The position numbers and the translations under genes were made by a program. Positions 20,040-39,769 of a stretch of DNA of 64,000 nucleotides are shown piece by piece; position 1 is the first letter of the stretch, and every line of letters starts with the position of its first letter. Source of the DNA: Macquaria australasica (taxonomy: Eukaryota > Chordata > Actinopteri > Centrarchiformes > Percichthyidae). The notes under the pieces are model-generated. The model was not told the DNA's origin and searched no databases. It worked only from the letters and a program-made list of their open reading frames with translations. The DNA is taken from the NCBI GenBank assembly GCA_005408345.1, contig SEMN01000228.1:186001-250000 (forward strand). Reading direction: 5' to 3'.

Positions 20040-23000
20040 AGGACAAAGCTGAGACTTTCTTTTGAACAACTTATTATCTGCAAAGGAGGGAGGGTCTTCA
20101 GTCTCCACTCCCATCTGCGGCTCACGCAGACTGAGCATCATATATCAGGGTTTCACTTCAAAGTCTTTTCTTTCACTCACTGTTTTCTATCAAACAAGTT
20201 CAAATTCTTAACTCTTAGTTTCAAGAGCATCAAAATAACAAGAAAAAAAGGCTGTCAGTTTCTAACCAACATTTAACGAGGCAGAACATGTCCAAAGAAG
20301 AAAAATGAAAATGTATATGAAGTGGACACTGCTGCAACGTGATCTCAGTCCTCCGGGACCTTCGGCAGAGGTGTTTGATGTTTTACGGTCACGTCCAACT
20401 TACACATTCCTGTTCTTCATCTGTTGTCCATCTGCAGTCCTGAGGGGGCGGGCCGGCATCTGTGGTGATGGCGCTCACTTACACTGGACTCTACCTGCTC
20501 TGGTTACTTGATTGATTATGGCAGATATCCTTACAGTGAGGTGAATTAAAAACAGCGAATAAAGCAGCAAAAACCTGCATGTTTCCTGAAGACTAGAAAG
20601 GCCATTTCACAAGACTGAAATGTACACAGAGGCTATGTGATTGTGAGGTGCACACGATGAAAACCAGGTTGAATTTGAGTCTCAAGGAGACGAATGTTCA
20701 CTTTTCAGGCATTCACAAAAATCTAAATACACTTTATGGCCTAAAGTATGTGGACACTCATATGTGATGGCTGAACATCTCATTCTGCCACCATGGGCGT
20801 TAATGTGCTGCTGTAACAGCCTCCACTCTTTTTTTTCCACCAGATGTGGAACCTGGCTGCGAGGATTTGCTCCCATTCAGCCACAAAGAGCATTAGTGAT
20901 CAGGTCTGGCTCACAGCCGGTGATCCAGTTCATCCCAAAGGTGGTGGATGGGGTTGGGGTCTGTACTCTGTGCAGGCCAGTCAAGTTCTTCCACACCAAA
21001 CTGGGGAAACCCAGTTCTTAATGGAGCGGGCTTTGTACACATTTGTCATTAGAGCTGGATCAATATATCGGCCAATATTAGCTTATTGCAGATATATTGG
21101 TATCGGTATATATGTGAAATGATGAGTAACAAGAAGTTGCAGTACAGAGATGCCAAACTAGGTTTGAGGTCATTTAAAAAGTGTCTGCATTACCTAGCTT
21201 CTTCATCACAGAGTACTGACGAGTTGATTTTTCAAATGTAAAATGTCGCACTTAGTGTATATCGTGGTCACAATTCTTTAAAAAACCAAATGTTGTGTGT
21301 TTATGTTAAAAAAGCCAATATATTGTAATCAGATTTTTTTTTAACTTCCAAATATCAAGATCAGTCGGGCTTTGTCATGTTGGAACAGTAAAGGTTATTC
21401 CCCAAACAAAGAAGAACACTGTTGTCTAAAATGTGCCTGTGTGCTGCAGTATTAGATTTCACTGGAACTACAGGAAGCGGTTTTGCCCAAACCACAAAAA
21501 ACAGCCCTAAGACAAAAGTGATGGTGTCCAAATACTTTTGGTCATATAGTGTATAACTATACTGTATATATGTGTGGTTTGCTAAAAATAAAGTGTCATT
21601 TAATCTTTGAGTTCTCATTTGTTAATTATTCTTATTTTGCATTATAAAGAAATATACAACAAATGAGAACTCAACACAATTTAAAAACTGAGTCTTAAAC
21701 ACTTTGCTGATTTAATCTAACCAGACAGCCAACAAATCAAAGACATTATTATCGACAAAAGAAATTCTTTGTTGTTTTTTTATTTTATATTGTTTCAAAT
21801 CCAGGTCAACAGCACACAACTTTCAGGGTCCTCAGTTAGCTCAGCGGGAAGTGAGAACCGGCTGTAACTCCAAGAGCATGCTTGCTCAGCAAACGGCCCC
21901 TGGATCAATACAAAAGGAAAAGGTCACTGCCGTCCGTTAGCATGACATCAGATAAATCGCTCTTGAGGATTCACACGGGTGGCAAGAATGATATCACGGG
22001 GCAAAAAACAAAAACAAACTTTTTTTTTTCAAGCATCTTCAAAATAATCTACAACTAAAAATATATTCTCACTTCATCAATGGAATTATTGTCAAGCTCT
22101 TAGAAAGAAGCACACCTCTCATAAATAGCAAAGTCTGCAGCCCACAACTCGCCCTCTTAACCGAAGAGGCCCGTTTCCCCAGCAACAACCCCAATGAAAC
22201 AGGATTTATTGATTCGCTCAGTTTTTCTGCCAGTTGGAACATCCTTTCAGCAAAAAGAAAAAGCTCATAAAACCAATTTCATGTAACAGAGCACAAAGTT
22301 AAGAGGAAAGAAAAAAACAAAATACAGAAACCAAACATGAAAAGTGGCGATGAAAGGTTTGAGAATGTTGACAGTCTGCAGCAAACATATCGAGGACGTG
22401 GATTAAAAGAGATTGTTGGTCAAAAACTAGATAAATCAGGATTATTCTTTAAAAGGTGTAAATATGGGACATTTGTTAGCTTTTAGCTTTAGCATCAGTT
22501 ATAGTCAATTCTCCAATTTTATATGAGCACAAGTGCAAATGCATTCAAGTCATGCAAGATCATTTTGGTCACATACATCGGTTTCCATCTGGACTACAGC
22601 TGATTGATTCTGGCACCACACAAGCTCAACAAGATCCGTACGCCAGCGCGTGTGGACAGAACCAGTGTTTCTGATTTTGCTGAATGGGGTGCATGTTACA
22701 GATGTTGTGAGCATTTGGGTGGAGCGGCTTAAAGCAACATTTTGTCGCCAGATGTTAACACATGTTGATGATGTGCAACCACAACTGAACTTTCGTGACT
22801 TAAATGAGCTCACAAGTTTTGGTCACGATATCAGTCTCATGAAAGAAAATCCAAGAGAAACGTCAAAGTAATAAAAAGAAGCAGTTTTAACCAGCCAATC
22901 AAATACGCCTGCTACTGACTGTGATATGTTAAAGAGTTAATTCACTGAAATTATTTAAAATGAAAACATTTCCCCACTTACCACTAGTGGTATCTATATA

Positions 23001-24806
23001 TGGAGATAGTTTTTTAGTGTTTTTATTTGTCCAGGTTTCTTTGAGGTTTCTGCCTCCTCTTACCGACTTTGTGTGTATGAAAACTGTTGACAGTTGAATT
23101 TTTAATTGTCACATTTCAATGCTCTTAGAACCATAAAACAATTTCCATTCACCTCCATTGTACTGGGGTGTAGGCAGAGTCTCAGAGACGTATAAACTAT
23201 TTGTATGGCTGAATACAGCTAGAGGTAAGTGAGAAAATGTTCGCCTTTTTAGTGCTGTCGAGGGGAGCTAAGTGCTTTTCACGTTGTTTTCAGGCTCAGC
23301 CCCTTCTACACCACCGACACTGATAGCTCTACAAAGCGGAGCAAATATCAGTCTGAACATCATCCATGCCTCCTGCTGGAAGAAGCTCAGGGTTTTTGCT
23401 TTAAAGTACAGAGAATAATTATCTGCAAACGCACACGGTGCTCACTTCGAGGTTTTTTTTTTTTTTAAACACAGATCATCGTCGTCCTGCTTGAAGATGT
23501 ACAGCACAGACATCAGATGAGACAAGCGAAATGTTAGGTGTCCTTCTCTCCCTGTGGTGACCTGCGACCCTTTGCACTCTGAGCAGCAAAGTCTTTGAAG
23601 GCTGAGTGATGGAAAAACCCGGAGGGGGCCCCCCATCAACGGAGGATCATTAGTTGGTTATGGTCCGGCTCCTCTGGACCGGCGCCGGCAAGAAAACAAA
23701 GGAAGAACAACCACAGGTAGGGAGTGACAGAGAAGAAAGTGGCGAGCACCAGTTGTTTCCAGAAGCACCTCACGGCTAATACAGTGCGAGTCAGTAACAA
23801 TGATGATGACGATGGATGGTGTCCTGGGGCCTTTTATCAGAAACAGAACATACAGCTGAGAAAAGGAGCTACATATTATGCCTGCTCAAGTTCAATCCTC
23901 CAAATCCAGAAGCTACAACAAACCAGCGAAAAGATCTTTAGGAACCACTTTAAGTTGGTGGGACATCAGTCCAGAAGTTAATAGTCACCAAAAGCACGTT
24001 ACTTCTGCAATCAGTGGAGGGTGTGTTAGGGGTGAAGAGCGTTTTGTGTATGCCTTTTCAAATGTGGGATTTATTTCTAAAGTAATTTAATACTGAAAAT
24101 ATAAACTCTACTTAAGTGGAATAATTCTGGAGCTCTTAAGAGTTTTCAGGTCTGAGCTTTGACCGATGATTGTACTTTAAGGGGCTTGGCAAAGAGGCCA
24201 AGACCTATAAAAACCTGACTTGAGTAGAGTCCACGCTGAAGATTCAAAATTTTAAGGTATCGCTACAATCAGATAAAAAAAAAAAAAGAAGCTTAATTAA
24301 ATAACAGTATCATTCCTCAAGTGTATTTATACACAGCAAGATTTTCCAGAAGACGGTGTGAGAGTGAGAGGGGCACTGATGTGAGAGAACCGAACACTCA
24401 AGTCTTTGCTGTTGTCCTGAGTCACAGCAGGATTTACTTGAGGGGGTGATTATTCAGGGGGGCTGTGGGTTGAGGGAAAGGGGCCTCAGCCAAAAGTGCT
24501 TTACCTTAACGAACCCCGCCACTCACGAGACCTGGTGTGAGGAGGGATACAAAAAAAAAAAAAAACACACAGTCTGGTTTGATTTGATTTACTCATTGAA
24601 TTCGATGTAAACGTGTGCGTCCCTTTCAAGCGTCACAGCAGCAAGTGAGATGGGAAGGACAGAGGCTTCAAAGTGAGGCGAAAGAAAACGGGATCCAAAT
24701 CTCACAGCTAGTCCTGGTGCAGTGATGTCATTGGCGAGTTAAGGGGAGGGCTGGGCGGGATAAGATCAGGGCAGGGTGGGGCAGGCAGGGCAGAAGGAGG
24801 GGGTTT
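20040..24806. other. Intergenic and probable nploc4 3' UTR
   Basis: No coding exon is seen. The span holds the promoter side of the secreted-protein gene, a TA-flanked transposon at 20730-21551, and AT-rich sequence downstream of the nploc4 stop. Minus-strand AATAAA motifs occur near 24070, 22205 and 21780; which one ends the transcript cannot be told by reading. Confidence 0.5.
20730..21551. mobile_element. Non-autonomous Tc1/mariner-like element, 822 bp, TA target sites
   Basis: The left end CACTTTATGGCCTAAAGTAT and the inverted right end CACTATATGACCAAAAGTAT pair over about 30 bases and continue TGGACAC on both sides. Each end is flanked by TA. The internal text (CAGTCAAGTTCTTCCACACC and CATGTTGGAACAG) is shared by a large family of such elements in fish. 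No transposase frame survives; the open frames crossing it carry no transposase motif. Confidence 0.75.
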
Positions 24807-34510
<9,704 letters not shown>

Positions 34511-34710
34511 GTCGCTCGGCTGAGTGCTCCCAACAGATGCCGCCGTGTTGAAGACAGACACCGGAGACAAGAGTCGCGTCGCGTCGCCGTCTGTCAGCGA
34601 AACTCCATCCCACAGCTCCGACACCGGGTGCTGCAGGCATTAGTGTCCGACCGTCTCCCACCGGTCCCACACGGAACCGACCACGGCCGAAACAAGCTTT
34701 GTTTGTTAAG

Positions 34711-36960
34711 CTGAATACGCACGTTCCGCTTCCTTGTTATTGCCGTGGTACATGTTGTGCAACAGCTACAACGTAGAAGCCACAACCGTTAAATCATGTT
34801 GTAAAATATTGGAAGTATATGCAGGGCAGGACCAAGGCTGGATTACCAACTGGACAGGCGAATGAGTGCCCCAGGTTCACTGTAAATTAGTTGCACGTAA
34901 TTTGATTACTTGAAAATGTGTGGCCCTGACTGCTGTGTGCACTGTATTTAATGGCAACTTGGAGGCACAGGGTACATACACAATGCACATGGGCATTACA
35001 TGTCATTTTTGTCGTCACAGAACAGGTGAATGAGTGCACACCTTTCCCTGCTTGCTAAGCATTTACATAAAATCTCAACTTTAGTAATAACACTACTTTA
35101 TTTACTTTAATAGAACAAAGTATCATCTATTTTAGGCTTATGGTAAGGTGTTGTGTTTATAATATCAATTTATACATTTCCCCATTCCTGTTAATATATT
35201 AATGTATTAAATGAGTTGCAATGATCTAAAAACGTTGTAATGTGATCGTGTGTGTTGTTTACATAGTAACCTATTTGTAACCACACTACTATAATGACAT
35301 GATATGACACAGCTGATATGTTATATTATATTATATGTGACTTAAATGTTTCTGGTGTTAATTGTGATACTGTGATATGTGTGTGTGTGCATGCATGTAT
35401 ATGTATATATATATATATATAAACATTCATTTGAACTTCAAAACCGAAATAAAGATTGATCAGTATCAAAAGTAAGATACAAACTCATCATCCAAGGAAC
35501 AATTCTGATGAGAATGAATAAGTTTCCATTTGTATTTTCCTCTTTTTATGCTTTATTTTTTCCCTCACCCTGTAGAGAGGTCAAAGCTCCATTACACATC
35601 GCTTCAGGTCTGGGCGTGTACCGAAACATCCATCCCACTCATCCCTCACAACTACAGTGCAATCATTGTAAACATAATGTGAAGACAAATCCACCGACTC
35701 TTCCATCACCAGCTTTATATCATCAGAGAAAAGTCATCAACTTCTTTGCTATTATCTTGTTGATTAGAACAATGTTCTGAAAGCTAAAGTCAGGATTACA
35801 GAAATGACATTACAAGTATAAAGGTGTGCATGCATTGATCTTATGTGTACAACAGATTGGTACAAGTTTGATTGAGGAGGGCAATACTTCACTGTCTAAA
35901 CATGAACAGAATGACAGATCTATGATGATGACGAGGACAATGGAGATGAAACGACAGTGAAATCAAAAAATCAATGTAACTGAATGATGGATGGAAGATG
36001 AAGGACAATGAGGAAAAATGTAAAATGTCTTAATCTACAAGATAACGACAAAAGAGAGCTAAAATAATGTTCTTAAAAACACAAACATAAACACACAGGG
36101 CACAACAGTGTTGTGTGAAAGTATGAGAAACAAACGTAAAATACATACTTTCATATACATTAATATTATACAAGGGAGATTTACAAATGAGAAGAGATAT
36201 GAAACTAATGTTAACACAAGCTGACACAATGATGGAAGATGAGTTGTCAATGTGGGCAAATGATGAACAATACACACTACTGCCCTGCCAAATCACACAC
36301 TGGTTTCTTGCAAGGGAGGAATTCTGGTTTCCTGGACATATATTCTCTGCTGAGTTGGTTCTAAAGATTTTTTTCCTGTAAACACTTCCCCACATGCATC
36401 AGACTTCTACATATAATGATGGTAGAGCATTTAGAGAAGATATTTCTGTTTCCTGGGCAAAGATGGGTGCAGTTAAAGGTTGGTAAAAACAGAGGGAAAA
36501 GAGGGATATCTGATGATTATTAACGTTATCCCACTGAAAGGTTACGCTCAGCAATGGCAAGCTGGTGTCCAGTCTCTACAGAATTCAGGTTTTGTATTTT
36601 ATATATTTGGCGTTGATGGACAAGCCTTTCAGATGGCAAAAGAGGCGCCGAAGCACGTGAGATGGGAACCCACCCACTTCACGGGTTTGTCACTTAAACT
36701 CAATTTGAGGCTGCCTTGCTTGCGTAAGTTTCATGTTTTGTCCAGAAGAATAGAAAAGAAGAGGAAAGGAGAAAAAAGTAGGACAGCAAGAGAAGAGAAA
36801 AGGATGCTGGTAGTTTAGAGCGACAGTGCAGAGCTATTGAAGATGTGAGAATCAAATCAAAAGATCCTAAACATGAGCAGATGCTGTGTGTGAACTGCAG
36901 AATCAGAAGAAGAATCCGGTGAAAGAGGATAGAAGGTAATTTTTTTTGTAGATTTTTTTT
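34711..36960. other. Intergenic between nploc4 and pde6g
   Basis: No gene is supported. Near 35390-35421 there is a TG tract followed by an AT tract. A 112-codon plus-strand open frame at 36480-36818 has no recognisable motif, signal or splice context and ends in a purine-rich stretch, so I do not call it a gene. In mammals TSPAN10 occupies this gap; I find no trace of it. Confidence 0.6.
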
Positions 36961-36980
36961 CACTTTTTCCATTTTTTGTG

Positions 36981-36986
36981 TTTATT
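36981..36986 (-). terminator. pde6g: pde6g polyadenylation signal
   Basis: AATAAA on the minus strand, 131 bases past the stop codon, is the first such motif downstream and gives a short 3' UTR. Confidence 0.65.
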
Positions 36987-37116
36987 ACAGTTCATTATGG
37001 TAGTTTGTTAGGAATAGTTCCATGTAAAGTTAGGAGATGGAGCCTGAGGCAGATGGTCTGAAGTGCATGGACGTGGCCTGCAATCCTCAGAGGATTGCAG
37101 GGAGATGCAGGAAGGC

Positions 37117-37546
37117 TCAGATGATGCCATACTGGGCCAGCTCATGCAGCTCCAGGTGATTGAAGGCCTCCCAGGGGCAAATGACGGTGATGTCTGCAAA
37201 AAAAAGATATGAGTTTGTTCAGGCCCCTGCAGATCACAGAAACTGAAATGCATTTTAAAACCTAAAGTGAACTCACCTGTGCCTAAGCCCTCCATGCCAG
37301 GGATATCGTCACCAAAACTGCAAAGAAAAAGAAATTACACACTTTAATTTGCCATGCTTCTAAACCTCTAAATAAAAAATGTGCGTCATTCATGTCCTAC
37401 CCCTGGATTCCCTTCTTTGGCGGCTTGCTCTTGAACTGACGGGTCTGCCTCTGCTTGAACTTGGGCGGCCCCTTGCGTGGGGTGGCGGGGCCTCCGGTGA
37501 CACGGGTGGCCGACTTGATCTCAGCTTTGGGCGCCTCAAGATTCAT
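37117..37546 (-). CDS. pde6g: Rod cGMP phosphodiesterase 6 inhibitory gamma subunit (87 aa, complete)
   Basis: PDE6 gamma binds and blocks the catalytic PDE6 alpha/beta dimer in photoreceptor outer segments and is displaced by activated transducin. Coding exons 37401-37546, 37277-37317 and 37117-37193 join with GT-AG introns into 264 nt, exactly the 87 codons plus stop of the family. The protein opens MNLEAPKAE, has the proline- and lysine-rich [20 protein letters not shown] segment that contacts PDE6 and transducin, and ends ELAQYGII, the C-terminal inhibitory tail. It is nearly identical to mammalian PDE6G; residues 2-4 (NLE) favour the rod form over the cone form (pde6h). A 5' UTR exon starts at 37564 (acceptor CACACAG). 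Confidence 0.97.
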
Positions 37547-38566
37547 TTTGAGCAGTTATGATACCTGTGTGCAGGCTGTTGGCTTTAGAGACACCTCCCT
37601 GAGGCGTAGTCGTCGTGATGATATCTTTTCATTTTGGAAAGGAGAAAGAAAAAGTCAGATAATTCATCCAAACCAAGGTATCACTTACAAAGATGGAAGA
37701 AATGAGCCACTTCCACCTCTTTAGCCTCTGTAAATGCCTTTTGTGTGCAGCAAGGTATTATTTAAGATGTTCTATTTAACTATTAATTTCATGTAACAGC
37801 TAGCTAGCAGCCTCTGTCACCTCTGTGTGACATTACAGGCCTTAATCCTCTTACTGGTGTGACAAACACCAGGCGGGATTTACACTCATATTTCCCAGTG
37901 ATTGAATGTCTGAGATGGACTACTTTGCAGCGTGTTCTGTGAGGATGACCCAATTTTCCCATAATCCCTGGCTCAAGTTAATAAGTACCCCCCCCCTCTC
38001 TGTTTCAAGCCGGCCGTCCACATGTAATCTTGTTAGAGCAAGGACGACCCAGTAGATATGCTGAGCACGCACTGAGGGTCTAAATGATCAATCCGCTCAT
38101 CGCGTTCCAACGACAATGACCGCCCTGAATAAGTCTTAACTGTTAATGTTAATGTGGTTATAGTGGTTTAATAATAATGTGATTGTGTATAATTTAGCCA
38201 CCATAGCCTAACAAACTTCATTCATGCAAAATATACTCTATATTTAGAGTGTACAGTAGTTTTATATCAATATATAACTATAAACTTATCCCATGTGTAG
38301 CATGTATGTATTTTTGAAGTGGTTGGTTTGTCCACTCTTGTAGGAAATCCAGCCTTTTCATGTCCAATGACCAATAACCATTTGATCTGCTTGAAGATGG
38401 TGCGGCTGCAACCAGTTTCACTCTTAAAATATCTTTAAAGCTCTACAATTAAGATTCTGTATATTGAAAAAGAGGTTGCATCGTTGATCTCAACAGCATT
38501 AGCAAATCCTTTATAAGTCTAGGTACTGAACCTCAATACGTTCTTATCAAAAGTATAAGTTATCAA

Positions 38567-38632
38567 GAGCCCTGAGATAACTTTGTTATGATATGGCGCT
38601 ATATAAATAAAACTGAATTGAATTGAATTGAA
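38567..38632 (+). repeat. Retroelement 3' tail with GAATT repeats, copy 1
   Basis: GAGCCCTGAGATAACTTTGT and TATGATATGGCGCTATATAA lead into AATAAAACTGAATTGAATTG repeats. It is nearly identical to 61600-61660 and similar to 43722-43780. This terminus is among the most frequent in fish genomes. Confidence 0.75.
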
Positions 38633-38980
38633 AAGCTGGCATCGAATTTCTGGTCAGATTTATAATTCTTTGATCAGATAGTTCTATCCAGGCAACGTTT
38701 CTGTACAGCTGATTGTGCTTGGACAACATTTATTCTATATTCATAAATAATATTTTATTATTTTGATATCAGTGGCAAAACCCACATCACATGTGCACTA
38801 GTGTCGAAACATTTCAAACAATACCCAGCTCTAATCATTTAGCAAGAAATCTACAGCCCACCTGATTCATAAAGGAGCCTGATAAACAAAGTAAACAAGT
38901 ACCAGTGTCCTCCACTTACAACACAATGTATTCAGTTAAAGACAGTTTTAATATTTTATCCTGAAAGCTTCCTTTAGTGT

Positions 38981-39007
38981 AAAAAAAAAAAAAAAAAAAA
39001 TATATAT

Positions 39008-39090
<83 letters not shown>
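38981..39090. repeat. Compound poly-A, (TA)5 and (GATA)20 tract
   Basis: Twenty A residues at 38981-39000 are followed by five TA units and twenty GATA units in perfect register to 39090. The frames reading Ile-Tyr-Leu-Ser on the minus strand are artefacts. Confidence 0.97.
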
Positions 39091-39574
39091 TATCACCAAA
39101 GAATATTTGCATAGTAGTACAGTAATGCACTGTAGGCCTTTTATGGTACCAAATTGATGCATTACGTTGTAGGTCTACTTTTGTTAAAGAATTGATTTCT
39201 CATTTCCTACAAGTGTTGTTTTCCGAGTGTTTCTGTCTTCACTGCACTATAGTTTGAATCCTGGCAGAGGTCAGAGGGCTCAAACAATCTATCTGCTTTT
39301 TTTTTCTTTTTTGAATAAATCTTGTGTTATCTGCAACACAACACGACAAGTGGTATCTTATTTTCATATGTTCACTCACATTATGATCAGCCAAAATTTA
39401 AAAAGAAACTGTAAAAAATGAATGGCAATATCCACAATATCCATTGACTTCCATGCAGCTCCAGAATAGAAACATCAATTATCCGCTGTCTTTCACATCC
39501 TTTACTACCACTATAATAAATCCAAAGTATCTCAATAATAGCATTGTTTGTGGTCACGGTGGTGGTGTACTCAC

Positions 39575-39667
39575 CGGCTGCTTGGGTGAAGGCCAGCCAG
39601 ACGAGTGGGTGAGAGCGCAGCACTGCTCTGTCCAGCAGATAAGTGGAGTTCTATGCTAGGCTTGCTG
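39575..39667 (-). promoter_or_regulatory. pde6g: pde6g untranslated first exon
   Basis: The donor AGCCG|GTGAGT at 39575 and the TATA box about 30 bases above 39667 frame a short noncoding exon. It would splice over 2 kb to the acceptor at 37564 just ahead of the ATG. A noncoding first exon is usual for PDE6G. Confidence 0.6.
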
Positions 39668-39693
39668 TGAGGGCCAGTCGGGGCTCAGGGCCC

Positions 39694-39764
39694 CTCTTAT
39701 ATGCTGAGCCCCGCAGGAGATTAGGAACGCACCGCCTCCCTGCTCTAATGTCAACAGCTGACAT
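39694..39764 (-). promoter_or_regulatory. pde6g: pde6g core promoter: TATA box and photoreceptor-type motifs
   Basis: On the minus strand there is TATAAGAG at 39694-39701, CTAATCT (a CRX/OTX-type site) at 39718-39724, and the inverted repeat ATGTCAACAGCTGACAT at 39748-39764 holding an E-box CAGCTG and a CTGAC half-site of the NRL/MAF type. Confidence 0.5.
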
Positions 39765-39769
39765 GTATA

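Larger units (their letters stand above)
37565..39574 (-). other. pde6g 5' UTR intron
   Basis: This intron contains a retroelement tail at 38567-38632 and the poly-A, TA and GATA tract at 38981-39090. No further exon is seen. Confidence 0.6.

Noticed and set aside
20764..21021. Plus-strand open frame inside the TA-flanked element
   Set aside because: It has no transposase signature; the element is internally degenerate and non-autonomous.
21826..21906. tRNA-like text (TTAGCTCAGCGGG A-box)
   Set aside because: No B-box and no cloverleaf could be drawn, so it is not a tRNA gene; a SINE relic is possible but unsupported.
36480..36818. 112-codon plus-strand open frame between nploc4 and pde6g
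   Set aside because: No signal, domain or homologue recognised; the end is a purine-rich low-complexity run.
38948..39162. Two Ile-Tyr-Leu-Ser repeat open frames
   Set aside because: They are translations of the (GATA)n tract.
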